From Juglans regia (Eukaryota > Streptophyta > Magnoliopsida > Fagales > Juglandaceae): DNA of 64,000 bases. How positions within the stretch are numbered: position 1 is the stretch's first letter; every line of letters begins with the position of its first letter. Below the pieces are notes generated by a model. The model had not been told where the DNA came from. It searched no databases and saw only the letters and a list, made by a program, of their open reading frames with translations. Below are positions 33,362 through 44,030 of this stretch, piece by piece. Position numbers and translations under genes: made by a program. The stretch is from contig NC_049903.1 in NCBI RefSeq assembly GCF_001411555.2, forward strand, positions 22,349,098 through 22,413,097. The letters are read 5' to 3'.

Positions 33362-35890
33362 ATGAAGGCCGAAACTGAAAAAAAAGACTTTAAGAAAAAA
33401 GGAGAGAAAAACATTGATCATAGTGAAAAAGAAAGAGAGAGGATTTCGGCCATAGTGAGAGCAAGAGAGGAAAAATTCAATTACATTGCAAAAAAAAGGG
33501 AGATCCAGAGAGCAATATTTTCACACCAGCCCCTTATTGTACTCATGTACAAGGAGGCTCTTTTATGTACTAATGATCTCGTCGGTGCTTTGCCGAGCAA
33601 TATTGTTTCTCTTTTACAGGAGTTTGAAGATGTCCTTCCTGAAGAGGTACCTTATGGTTTACCTACAATCCGAGGGATTGAACATCAAATTGATTTCATA
33701 CTTGGTGCATCAATTCCAAACCGACCTGCTTATAGGAGTAATCCCGAGGAGACCAAGGAACTTCAGAGGCAAGTAAGTGAATTATTGGAGAAGGAGTTTG
33801 TGCGTGAAAGTATGAGTCCTTGTGCAGTTCCGGTGCTATTAGTTCCTAAGAAGGATGGAACATGGAGGATGTATGTTGACTGCCAAGCCATCAACAACAT
33901 AACGGTAAAGTATCGTCATCCCATTCCTAGATTAGATGATATGCTGGATGAATTGCATAGTTCTTGTATCTTTACAAAAATTGATCTTAAGAGTGGATAT
34001 CATCATATTAGGATGAAAGAAGGTGATAAATGGAAAACTGCTTTTAAGACTAAAAATGGTTTGTATGAGTGGTTAGTGATGCCTTTCGGTTTAACTAATG
34101 CTCCGAGCACATTTATGCGTTTGATGAACCATGTTTTGTGAGCATTTATTGGCAGATTTGTAGTTGTGTATTTTGATGATATCCTGATCTATAGCAAAAA
34201 TTTGGAAGAACATGTAATGCATTTGAAATCTGTTTTGGAAATTCTAAGGAAAGAAAGGTTGTTTGCTAACCTCAAAAAGTGCACCTTTTGCACGGATAAG
34301 CTTGTGTTTCTTGGTTTTATTGTTAGTAAGAGAGGAATTGAGGTGGATGAGGAAAAGGTGAAGGCAATCCAAGAGTGATCAACGCCTACAACAGTCAGCC
34401 AAGTGAGGAGTTTCCACGGCTTAGCTAGCTTCTATAGACGGTTTGTGCGTGATTTTAGTAGCTTAGCCGCCCCTCTTACTGAAGTCATCAAGAAAAATGT
34501 GCCGTTTAAGTGGGGAAAAGAACAAGAAAAGGCATTTAGTCTGATCAAAAAAAAGTTAACTAATGCGCCTTTGCTTGTTTTACCTAACTTTGCTAAAACT
34601 TTTGAAATTGAGTGTGATGCTTCAGGCATAGGTATTGGAGCTGTTTTGATGCAAGAAGGCCGTCCAATTGCTTATTTCAGTGAAAAGTTGAGTGGGGCAG
34701 CCCTAAATTACCCTACTTATGATAAGGAGATGTATGCCTTGGTGAGGGCTTTGGAAAATTGGCAACACTATCTATGGCCAAAGGAGTTTGTGATTCACAC
34801 AGATCATGAGTCTTTGAAGCATTTGAAAGGACAACAAAGGTTGAACAAACGCCATGCCAAGTGGATGGAATTCATTGAAATATTTCCGTATGTGATCAGA
34901 TATAAGCAAGGTAAGGAAAATGTGGTGGTTGATGCATTGTCCCGAAGGTATGCCTTACTTTCCATTTTAGATACAAAAATGCTTAGGTTTGAATACATTA
35001 AGGAATTGTATGCTCAAGATTCTGATTTTGGTGATGTGTTCAATGCATGTGAAAAAGTGGCGTTTGGTAAGTTTTATAGGTATGATGGATTTTTGTTTTG
35101 GAAAAATAAACTGTGTTTGCCAATGTGTTCTCTGCGCGAATTGCTTGTGAGAGAAGCTCATGGTGGTGGTTTGATGGGTCATTTTGGTGTAGCTAAGACT
35201 TTAGGAATTTTGCATGAACATTGTTTTTGGCCTCATATGAAACGTGATATGGAAAGAATTTGTGAGAAGTGTATCACGTGTAAACAGGCTAAATCTAAGC
35301 TGAAACCCCATGGTTTGTACACCCCTTTGCCAATACCTAGTGAAACTTGGACTGATATTTTTATGGATTTTGTTTTAGGTTTACCTAGGACTAAGAGGGC
35401 GAGAGATTCAGTTTTTGTGGTGGTAGATAGATTTTCCAAGATGGCACACTTCATTGCATGTCATAAAACTGATGATGCATCACATATAGCTGATTTGTTC
35501 TTCAAAGAAATTGTTACGTTACATGGTATGCCTAAGACCATTGTTTCTGATAGGGATGCAAAGTTTTTGAGTTACTTTTGGAAGACTTTGTGGGGAAAGC
35601 TGGGAACTAAGTTGTTGTTTTCTACTACTTCTCATCCACAAATGGATGGTCAAACTGAAGTAATAAATAGAACTTTGTCCTTTTTGTTGCGTGCTATCAT
35701 TAAAAAGAACTTGAAAGCATGGGAAGATTGTTTGCCATATGTTGAATTTGCTTACAATAGAAGTATACATTCTGCAACTAAGTTTTCACCATTTGAAATT
35801 GTTTATAGCTTTAACCCATTGTCACCTTTGGATTTAACTTCTTTACCTTTGAGTAAACGTGTGAACTTAGATGGCAAAAAGAAGGCAGAC
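33362..35890 (+). pseudogene. E1 pol: reverse transcriptase, RNase H, integrase (two stops, 3' end lost)
   Basis: One frame throughout, broken only by TGA at 34139 (CGA in E2) and TGA at 34376 (Trp expected). [44 protein letters not shown] and the catalytic [14 protein letters not shown] (34151-34192). RNase [49 protein letters not shown], so the acidic residues are present. Integrase: zinc finger from [20 protein letters not shown] to [12 protein letters not shown], core with [17 protein letters not shown] and [11 protein letters not shown] (D, D, E all present), then [20 protein letters not shown]. It stops at LDGKKKADF, where the sequence inverts at about 35890. Downstream GPY/F-like segment and tail are missing. 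Confidence 0.92.
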
Positions 35891-36691
35891 TTTCTTTCCT
35901 TAGAATTTCCAAAACAGATTTCAAATGCATTACATGTTCTTCCAAATTTTTGCTATAGATCAAGATATCATCAAAATATACAACTACAAATCTGCCAATA
36001 AATGCTCGCAAAACATGGTTCATCAAAAGCATAAATGTGCTCGGAGCATTAGTTAAACCAAATGCATCACTAACCACTCATACAAGCCATATTTAGTCTT
36101 AAAAGCAATTTTCCATTCATCACCTTCTTTCATCCTAATCTGATGATATCCACTCTTAAGATCAATTTTTGTAAAGACACAAGAACCGTGCAATTCATCC
36201 AGCATATCATCTAATCTAGGAATGGGATGATGATACTTTACTGTTATGTTGTTGATGGCTCGGCAGTCAACACATATCCTCCATGTTCCATCCGTCTTAG
36301 GAACTAACAGCACCGGAACCGCACAAGGACTCATACTTTCACGCACAAACCCCTTCTTCAATAATTCACTTACTTGCCTCTGAAGTTCCTTGGTCTCCTC
36401 GGGATTACTCCTATAAGCAGGTTGGTTTGGAATTGATGCACCAGGTATGAAATCAATTTGATGTTCAATCCCTCGGATTGGGGGTAAACCATAAGGTACC
36501 TCTTCAGGAAGGACATCTTCAAACTCCTGCAAAAGAGAAACAATATCACTCGGCAAAGCACCGACGAGATCATTAGTACATAAAAGAGCCTCCTTGTACA
36601 TGAGTACAATAAGGGGCTGGTGTGAAAATAATGCTCTCTTGATCTCACATTTTTTTGCAATGTAATTGAATTTTTCCTCTCTTGCTCTCAC
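35885..36691 (-). pseudogene. E2 pol: N-terminal half of reverse transcriptase (minus strand)
   Basis: Minus-strand frame 36691-36053 gives the pol linker (AREEKFNYIAKKCEIKRALF), IRGIEHQIDFIPGASIP, VLLVPKTDGTWRICVDCRAI and FTKIDLKSGYHQIRMKEGDE. A one-base loss near 36062 (GCATTTGG for GCCTTTCGG) shifts the frame at the MPFGLTNA motif. The other frame continues through [10 protein letters not shown] and [18 protein letters not shown] to ILRKES, where it is cut at the junction with E1 pol. CGA is intact at the position of the E1 TGA. Confidence 0.9.
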
Positions 36692-36751
36692 TATGGCCGA
36701 AATCCTCTCTCTTTCTTTTTCACTCTGATCAATGTTTTTCTCTCTTTTTTT

Positions 36752-37388
36752 TTAAAGTCTTTTTTTTTCAATTTCGGCCTTCCTTTCCTTTTCCTTTTTT
36801 TTTTTTTCATTTGAACTTTGTAACTTTAATTGGTCCTCCCTGACCTGTTTTGGAGTTAATGGCACAAGAGTAATAGGTTGCCTATTAAGAGTGAAGGAAT
36901 ACTTATTTGTGAATCCATCATGAGTAACCCTCAGATCATACTGCCATGGTCTTCCCAACAGTAAATGGCATGCGTGCATAGGAACCACATCACAAAGCAC
37001 CTCATCCTCATATTTGCCAATGGATAATGCCACCAACACTTGTCTTGTCACCTTGATTTCTCCATTTTAGCCACTGAAGCCAGTAAGGTTGAGGATGTTT
37101 CAAGGTAGTTAAAGCCAATTTCTCCACCAAATAAGTGCTGGCTACATTTGTGCAACTCCCTCCATCGATAATGACACTGCAAACTTTGTTATTTACAAAG
37201 CACCGAGTATGAAACAAGTTCTCCCTTTGGTTACTTTCTTCCTCCTTAACCTGCACATTGAGAACTCGCCTTGCAACCAATAAATCTCCAACCACAGCAT
37301 TTTGCTCATCATCAGCATTCTCCATAGATGGCATATCATCATTATCTACTTCTTCCTCAATTTTCTGACTCAAGCTATCCTTGTGCAT
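36752..37388 (-). pseudogene. E2 protease region (broken)
   Basis: Frame 37388-37008 encodes the acidic spacer (EEEVDNDDMPSMENADDEQ), VNNKVCSVIIDGGSCTNVAS and VEKLALTTLKHPQPYWLQWL. A short deletion near 37064 removes the NECGE part and shifts the frame. Frame 37051-36752 then gives ALSIGKYEDEVLCDVVPMHA, LLLGRPWQYDLRV and NRQPITLVPLTPKQVREDQL. One base is inserted near 37365 relative to E1, separating this region from gag. The catalytic DGG is intact. Confidence 0.9.
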
Positions 37389-38490
37389 TTATCACCATCA
37401 CCCTTATGTTTACACACTGGCTGGCCATATGTCTGCTCCCCTGACATTTAAAACACTTAATATAACGTGTTTTAGAACTTGAAGTCTCGATTGTACCTGA
37501 AGTAGTAGCGGTCTTTAAGTTGACATTCTTAGAGGATTCAAATTTTGGCTTATTTTGTTGCTGCTCGTCCCTTTTTGGAGTTGTCTTCCACGAGCTGGTG
37601 GTAGCCATAGGCTGTCCCCTCCTAGCCAATCCCTTTCGTTTGAATTGTTCCTCTACCTTTTTGGCTTGATGCACCATATCCGTCAACTCAACATAGTGCT
37701 GCATCTCGACTATATCCGCAATCTCACGATTTAAACTGTGGAAAAACCTAGCCATGGTGGCTTCCTGGTCCTCTTCTACATTAGCCCGGATCATAGCTAC
37801 CTCCATCTCCTTGTAATACTCATCCACACTCTTAGATCCTTGAATTAACCTCTGCAATTTTTGATACAATCCCCTATAATAGTGGCTGGGTACAAAACGC
37901 TTCCTCATAAGCATTTTCATTTCCTCCCAAGTGTCCACGGGTGGCTCTCTATTCCTCCTCCTATTAATCAGTAATTGATCCCACCACACAATGGCATAAT
38001 CGGTAAATTCAATTGCAGCCAACTTAACCTTCTTTATTATCTCTGAGTAGTTGTGACAATCAAAAACCATCTCCATTTTAGTTTCCCACTCCAAATAAAC
38101 TTCAAGATCATTTTTACCTTGAAAAGATGGGATTTTAATCTTTATATTTCCTAAATTGTTATCCCTCCTTGGCCTACCCATCCTAGCTTCTCTATTTCTA
38201 TACCCATGCTCAATCCTGCCTCGGTTCAAATATTGCTCATCAAACTCCTCCAACTCCGCCTCTCCATCAACATTCCGCCACGGGCCACGCCCACCATGCT
38301 GCCTATTGTGGATGTCATGTTGCTAGCCCCTAGGAGTTTCCGCTTCTACCCTATCCAACCTTTCGTGAATAGGTTCTAATTCAGCCCTCAACATACGCCT
38401 CATCAACCCTAACATTGCTTGTATTTGGAGGTTTGGAACTGGAGGTTGTCGAAATTCTACGGTTGTGTCTTCTTCTTGATTATTAGACAT
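37375..38490 (-). pseudogene. E2 gag, nearly intact (one internal TAG)
   Basis: ATG at 38490 on the minus strand (MSNNQEEDTTVEFRQPPVPN). The frame is open to 37375 except for TAG at 38323-38325, where E1 has CAG. It contains the full Gag core (IPSFQGKNDLEVYLEWETKM, IVWWDQLLINRRRN, MLMRKRFVPSHYYRGLYQKL) and a complete CCHC zinc knuckle CFKCQGSRHMASQC. After VMVINAQG the GAG codon of E1 is TAG here. At about 372 codons it is the best Gag of family E in the window. Confidence 0.92.
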
Positions 38491-38890
38491 GTTTAAAATC
38501 TGCAAACAAAGTTAGAATCCTCACAAGCACTCCCTCACGTGTTGTACTCAAGAATTAATACACTTGCACTCGTGTTTTCACTCTAAACGGCTTTTACCCT
38601 CGTATGGTCTCACTCACTCTTGTCTTTCTCCACTCTTCTGTGTCTTCTTTAGTTCTTAATCGAACGTCAAGAAACTCTTTCAAAATAATCCAGCAGCAAT
38701 TCAAGAATAAACAACTAAAACTCATCAAAAGTTTAAGTACTTAAATAAGGTGAGATACAAGATTGAAAGAGTTTTCTTACTGGAATCGTGTACCTTTTTT
38801 TTGTCTTATTCGTTTTTTTTTTTTTATTTACAGTAAAGAACAGGAAATAGAACGAAAACAAAAGATAGACAAACTTATCTTTGAACCAAA

Positions 38891-38902
38891 GCTCTGATAC
38901 CA
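38891..38902 (-). other. Primer binding site of E2 (initiator Met tRNA)
   Basis: GCTCTGATACCA on the plus strand, an exact match to the tRNA 3' end (minus strand TGGTATCAGAGC), three bases from LTR E2. The leader 38491-38890 lacks coding sequence and includes the GAGTGAAAACACGAGTG-type block on the minus strand. Confidence 0.92.
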
Positions 38903-38905
38903 AAA

Positions 38906-39712
38906 TGATATGAACTCCACCAACAATTGTGATGAAACCCGATAACAATGATGGCTTGGAACCCCAAGATCGTATTGACAAGATTTGTTGAGCCTTGACC
39001 AGTCACCCAACTAGATGAAAAACCAAGACTAATTAGGATTGAAATCGCCACACCAAGAATTCAGAATCAAGGTGATAAGTTTGGAGCTTGAACGCCACAA
39101 GATTAACTTGATAAATTCAAAGAGTTCTTTGAAGAACCAAGAGGAACACAAGACCTCACAAAGACAAATAAGCTTATGAAATTCCCAATATGATATTAAA
39201 ACTCGAAATAACCCCTCTATATACTTGGAACAACCCTCCAAGAATAGGAAAAGTCATAACTAAAGCTTTAAAAGCAACACAAATATTAACATAACAAGTC
39301 CGACGATTTTTAGCCCCCTTGGACTTCTAGAGGCAGCCAAAAATGTCTAAATGACTAAATTCAATGTATTTGACATACCCAGGCAATACCAAGTTCATTA
39401 ACCTATTTAATATTCTTGAAACTCAACAAATTCACATCCTTTAATGGTCAGACCATACATCATATTTTTACATGCTAATTAGCCTCTTCAATTGATTTGA
39501 TTACATGGACTAACTCTTGAATATTATTTGAGCCCATCTTGGTCTTTTTAGAATCAGCCCAATTCTCTTGGATTAGCCCATTTAGTGCTTCCTTGAAACG
39601 TTTGGCTCTAATTCTTGTAATTGGGCCACTAGGAAGTGACAAAGGGTCTCGTGCAAATTCAGCTCCATTCCCACTTGTATGATTAGCATGTCCAGCTCCT
39701 TGGTTTGCATCA
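38906..39712 (-). repeat. 5' LTR of element E2 (minus strand)
   Basis: Minus strand starts TGATGCAAACCAAGGAGC at 39712 and ends GTGGAGTTCATATCA at 38906, 807 bp. It is clearly the same family as LTR E1 (roughly nine in ten bases by eye) but with independent substitutions. TATA-like TATATAGAGG near 39216-39226. Beyond 39712 is B leader sequence; the flank GGAGT does not match the E1 flank. Confidence 0.9.
39475..39711 (-). CDS. Pol C-terminal tail encoded inside LTR E2 (78 codons, open)
   Basis: From the second base of the LTR the minus strand reads 78 sense codons then TAG (39477-39475). It would complete a pol polyprotein when this sequence is a 3' LTR; in this 5' LTR it has no start of its own. 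It contains DPLSLPSGPITRIRAKRFKE and ALNGLIQENWADSKKTK. The matching position of LTR B (25919-26135) encodes DPLQVSDGPITRLRAKKIKE and AMQGLVQST, so the tail is conserved between families whose surrounding LTR DNA has diverged. Basic pol ends like this are known in chromoviruses, some with coding sequence extending into the LTR; whether it targets chromatin is unknown. Confidence 0.7.
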   Translation of the reverse strand, partial: DANQGAGHANHTSGNGAEFARDPLSLPSGPITRIRAKRFKEALNGLIQENWADSKKTKMGSNNIQELVHVIKSIEEAN

Positions 39713-39757
39713 GGAGTGCCATTATTCGAGTGTAAGCATATAAGGAAGTGTGTGACA
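39713..39757 (+). repeat. Small B leader fragment, plus strand
   Basis: GGAGTGCCATTATTCGAGTG and following bases match the end of the B leader (compare 24254-24300). It is joined on both sides to minus-strand sequences. Confidence 0.75.
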
Positions 39758-41432
39758 ACTTACGGATAAAACTAGAAGGCACACAAAATCTATTCCCTCT
39801 AAACAAGTACCAATCTAGTTTATAGAACTTACCGAACGATGCTTTCTCACTTGTTTCATACACACTAGCAAAGTCATCATTATTAGCATGCAATTCCATA
39901 TTATATTCAAGTCTCAACAATCTTGCATCTAAAATGAAAACAAGGACATACCTTACTGCTAAAGCATCAATCACAAAATTTTCCATACCTTGTGTGTACT
40001 TGAATACATGAGGAAAAGTCTCAATACAGTCCTCCTATTTAGCATGCATTCTAGTCAACAACTTACCTTGTCCTCTTAAGTGTGTCAATGACTCATGTTC
40101 TTCAAAGAAAGGTCGAGTAGAAATTGTCGCACTTGGCACAAAATCAATGTAATGCTCTATCTCCCTAATAGGTGGCAATCCACTAAACACACCACTAGGA
40201 ATCATGACCTCATATCCCTGCAACAAAGAGACAACAATACCTGGCAAACATACGTCAAGTTCGTTAGTATTAAGACTCGCCTTAGCATAAAAACTTACAT
40301 TTCTCTTTGTTTTTCTCTCACTTTCTTCACTGTCTCTTTTCTTTCCACCCTCTTTTTCTTTTTCACTCTCCTTTTTCCTTTCACACACTTTTTCCTTTTC
40401 ACTCTTTTTTTTTTGTCACTCTTTTTCTTCATCTTTTTTTGTACTATTGACCTCACAATTATTTTTCTACCCATACTCTCTGTTTCTTGTGGTCTTAGTC
40501 TCACACTCTTCTTTTTTCTCTCATTTTTCTCTCTTTCTCCATTTCGGCCTCTCTATTTCCTTTTTTCTCATTCTCACATTCACTCTTGTTTTTTAGCTCA
40601 ATCTCACTTTCGCTCTTACTTTTTAGCTCAATCTCCTTTCCAGTTTTTCTTTTTAGATCACTCTCACTCCCACTCTATTTTTTTTTTATCACTCTCATTT
40701 TCACTCTTTCTTTTTTGAGCAACCTCACTTTTCAACTTCAATTGGTCCCCATGGACCTATGTTGGAGTTAAATGAGCAAGTTTGATTGTTTTTCCATCCT
40801 TTTCAAAACTGTACATGTTCCTTAACTCATCATGGATCACCTTCCTATCATATTGCCATGACTTCCCCAACAAAATATGACCAACATGCATAGGCACTAC
40901 ATCACAAAGGACCATATCCTAGTATTTCCCATTTGAAAAAGAAACTAACACTTGCTTATTTACCCTAACCTCCCCATGATCACTCAACCACTGCAACATG
41001 TATGGTATAGGGGTGTTTCAAGGTACGTAAATTCAATTTCTCAACTGAAGTAGTGCTAGCCAAATTAGTACAACTCCTCAAATTAATGATCATACTACAT
41101 ACCTTGTTGTTGATGTGGCATCTAGTCTGAAAAATGTTCTCACTCTGTTGCGCTGTATCATCCATCTTAATTTGTGTATTGAGTGCACGCCTAGTAACAA
41201 GGGAATCACCATACTCTTTTTTTTCATATCCATTTTTAACACTAGACTCACGTCCCCTCCTATCTCTCCCACCTTGCAGATTTCTAATCATGGCTTTTTG
41301 ATTACCCACACTATCCCTCACTTCACCCAACACCAAGTTCAACCGCTCAAACTGTTGTTGCATGGCTTGCAACACAAAGGATGAGTTCTCTACTAGCCCC
41401 TTGGGTGAAAAGTCACTCCTATGAGACATCAT
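39758..41432 (-). pseudogene. B-alpha gag N-terminus, protease, linker and RNase H tail (minus strand)
   Basis: Two ATGs at 41432/41429. Frame: MMSHRSDFSPKGLVENSS, LNLVLGEVRDSVGNQKAMI, then directly (no Gag core) NTQIKMDDTAQQSENIFQ and the protease segment NLRSCTNLASTTSVEKLN, frameshifted near 41010. The K/E/S linker occupies about 40290-40740. It continues as NVSFYAKASLNTNELDVCLP, IREIEHYIDFVPSATIS and HESLTHLRGQGKLLTRMHAK with a TAG just after, then NFVIDALAVRYVLVFILDAR and FGKFYKLDWYLFRGNRFCVP. It ends at 39758, before the 45-bp array. Together with leader 41433-42265, a PBS and LTR 42281-42968 it is the 5' part of a minus-strand alpha element. Confidence 0.85.
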
Positions 41433-42265
41433 AATGTGCTGTACAAAAAGAATGTTAGTGGAATACCTCACACACTCCCTTACATGTTTGCACTCAAATA
41501 ATGGCACTCCACTCATGTTTCACTCTTAATTGGCTTTTTCATGATAATAGTCTCACACGCTCTCGCCTTTTACCTCAATAGTTTTCCTGCTCAAGTTCTT
41601 TAAGAACTAGTTGAACTAAAATCAAGACAATACACCCTTGTATTATTCCAACCAGTAATATAGATCCAAGAAACAAGTACAAGAGAAACACGGAAGAAAT
41701 AAAAAAGACACGAGAATCAAGAAAGTTATAAGAATGAATGAGTAACAATAAGACAAGATAGCCATTTTAACAATGTATGCAACCCCTTTGATGATAAGGT
41801 TCAATCAACAAATTTCTTTCTTTCTCTTTATTGTAACTGTGTAGCAACCTTTGAATATGCTACCTTTTTTTTTTTTTTTGTTTCGTTTCTTTTCTTTTCT
41901 TTTCTCTTCCTTTCCTGCCTTTTCTTTTCTTTTCTCTTCTTCTCTCTAATTAAATCACAAACAGCAATACTCAATTGTGAAAATCAAGCAATTGAATTCA
42001 ATCACATAAGAATTGACACTGAAATAGAAGAGAATCAATGGAACGACACTCCAAGCAATGGACAAACTTAGAGATGTAAAAAACCTTAGAATTTTGAAAC
42101 CATAGAGGATGCAAATTTCTGCCAAACCAAAAAACCTTAAGAATTTCGGCAGCCTACTTTTTGTTTGCATTTTTTTTTTTTTGGCAACCTAGAACAATGA
42201 AGCCCTAGAATCAAAATTAAAGATACAATAATTAAAAGATAGAATCAAACCTGATTGGAAACCTT
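41433..42265 (-). other. Leader of the minus-strand B-alpha element
   Basis: Contains the (TTTTC)n tract (plus-strand reading) at about 41860-41945 and the conserved block near gag. No coding sequence. Confidence 0.7.
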
Positions 42266-42278
42266 GCTCTGAATACCA
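42266..42278 (-). other. Primer binding site of the minus-strand B-alpha element
   Basis: Minus strand TGGTATTCAGAGC with the family-B extra T, two bases from the LTR. Confidence 0.85.
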
Positions 42279-42280
42279 AA

Positions 42281-42968
42281 TGATATGAACCCGCGGGAAT
42301 GGAATCCCTTGAACCCACAATTAATTTGAAAACTCCCCAAGAAAGCCCAAATCAAGTCAATGGATGGACAACCTAGACTCGATGAGAACTCATTTCAAGA
42401 ACTCAGGTTACAAAGGAGGAACGCCACAAAGGTTGTGATTTACCTTTGATAAGTTTAAAAGTTCAATTAAGAACAAGTGGAGTAAAACTCAACTCACAAT
42501 GAATAAATTCATCAAATTTCATAAACTTCTGAAAATGAGGCTATAAAGAGTATTTAAACCAGAACCTAATTAGAGCCCTAGCTAAAATAAAGTCCCTTTT
42601 ACCCAAAACTCCCCTGGATGAACAGTGCCTCGGCTACAGTGTCGCGGCTACAGTAACGCTACAGTATCCTCTTGAAACCCTAGTTCAATAAAATAATAAT
42701 TTTTCCAACATACCCTTACATAGGCCCCCTTAAGTCCTTCCCATAAGACACCCAATTATTCTAAACTAATAAAATAAGTTCTTTAAATCATTTAAATAAA
42801 TTGAAAGCATTCAAGTGCCCGAAGGCTTTAAGTCAAGTTGTTGCCCTTTTCATAGCTTATCAAATGAATTAAAGCTGAATCTTCATCATTTAAGCTCTTG
42901 AACTTGTATTTGGCCCATCTGGAACTTGCAACATATCTTTAAGACTAGGCCCACTTTGGTTCCCATCA
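42281..42968 (-). repeat. 5' LTR of the minus-strand B-alpha element
   Basis: Plus strand TGATATGAACCCGCGGG at 42281 to GGTTCCCATCA at 42968, 688 bp. It is joined on the right to plus-strand B leader. Confidence 0.9.
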
Positions 42969-43297
42969 AAAATAAAAGAAAAGAAAGGAAAAGAAAAGAA
43001 AAGAAAATTCAAAAAAAAAAAAAGGTAGTATATTCAAAGGTTACTACATAGTTACAAAAAAAAAAAAAAGGAAAGTATTTGTTGATTGAACATTTATCAT
43101 CATAGGAGCTGATTACATCTTTCTAGTTGGTATCTTGTTCTATAATTATTCTTTCCCTCGTATAAATTCCTTGAGTCTTGTGTCATTTTATTCGTTCATT
43201 GTTTCTTTGATCTATATTACTGGTTGGAATAATATAAGGTTGTATTGTCTTGATTTAGTTCAACTAGTTCTTAAAGAACTTAAGCGGGAAAACTATT
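42969..43297 (+). repeat. B leader fragment, plus strand
   Basis: Starts in the GAAAAG simple repeat and runs to GCGGGAAAACTATT, matching 23850-24190. It sits between two minus-strand LTR-B copies, so the left LTR and this leader are in opposite orientation. Confidence 0.8.
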
Positions 43298-44030
43298 TGA
43301 TATGAACCCGTGGGAATGGAATCCCTTGAACCCACAATCAATTTCAAAACTTCCTAAGAAAGCCAAAATCAAGTCAAGGATGGAGAATCTAGACCCGATG
43401 AAAACTCCTTTCAAGAACCTAGATTATATTCAAATCTAGACCCGTTGAAAAACCCGTCTCAAGAACCCAGATTACAAAGGAGGAACGCCACAAAGGTTGT
43501 GGTTTACCTTTAATAAGTTCAAAAGTTCAATTAAGAACAAGAGGAGTAAAACTCAACTCAAAATGAATAAATTCATTAAATTTCATAAACTCCTGAACAT
43601 GAGGCAACAAAGTGTATTCAAACTTAAACCTAACTAAAAACCTAGCCAAAATAAGGCACCATCTTCCAAAAATACCCCTGAGTGAATAGTGCCGCGTCTA
43701 CGGTATGGTGCTACTGTAACTCGGCTACAGTAACCCAAACTCTAGTTCAATAAAATAATAATTTTCCCAACATGCCCTTGCATAGGCCCCCTTAAGTGCT
43801 TCCCATAATAAATCTAATTATTCTAAACTAATAAAATAGGTCATTTAAATGAATTAAATAAGTTGAAAGCCTTCAAGTGCCCAAAGCCTTCAAGTCATGT
43901 TGTTGCCCTTTCCTTAGCTTTTCAAATGAATCAAAGCTGAATCTTCATCCTTTAAGCCCTTCAACTTGTATTTGGCCCATCTGGAACTTGCAACATATCT
44001 TTAAGACTAGGCCCACCTTCGTTCCAATCA
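43298..44030 (-). repeat. 3' LTR of the minus-strand B-beta element that hosts A2 and A3
   Basis: Plus strand TGATATGAACCCGTGGG to TTCGTTCCAATCA, 733 bp. The internal sequence continues at 44031 with the end of pol (FPFDLGRDSRSNPFKERGND on minus), so this is the 3' LTR of an element extending to about 56642. Confidence 0.88.
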
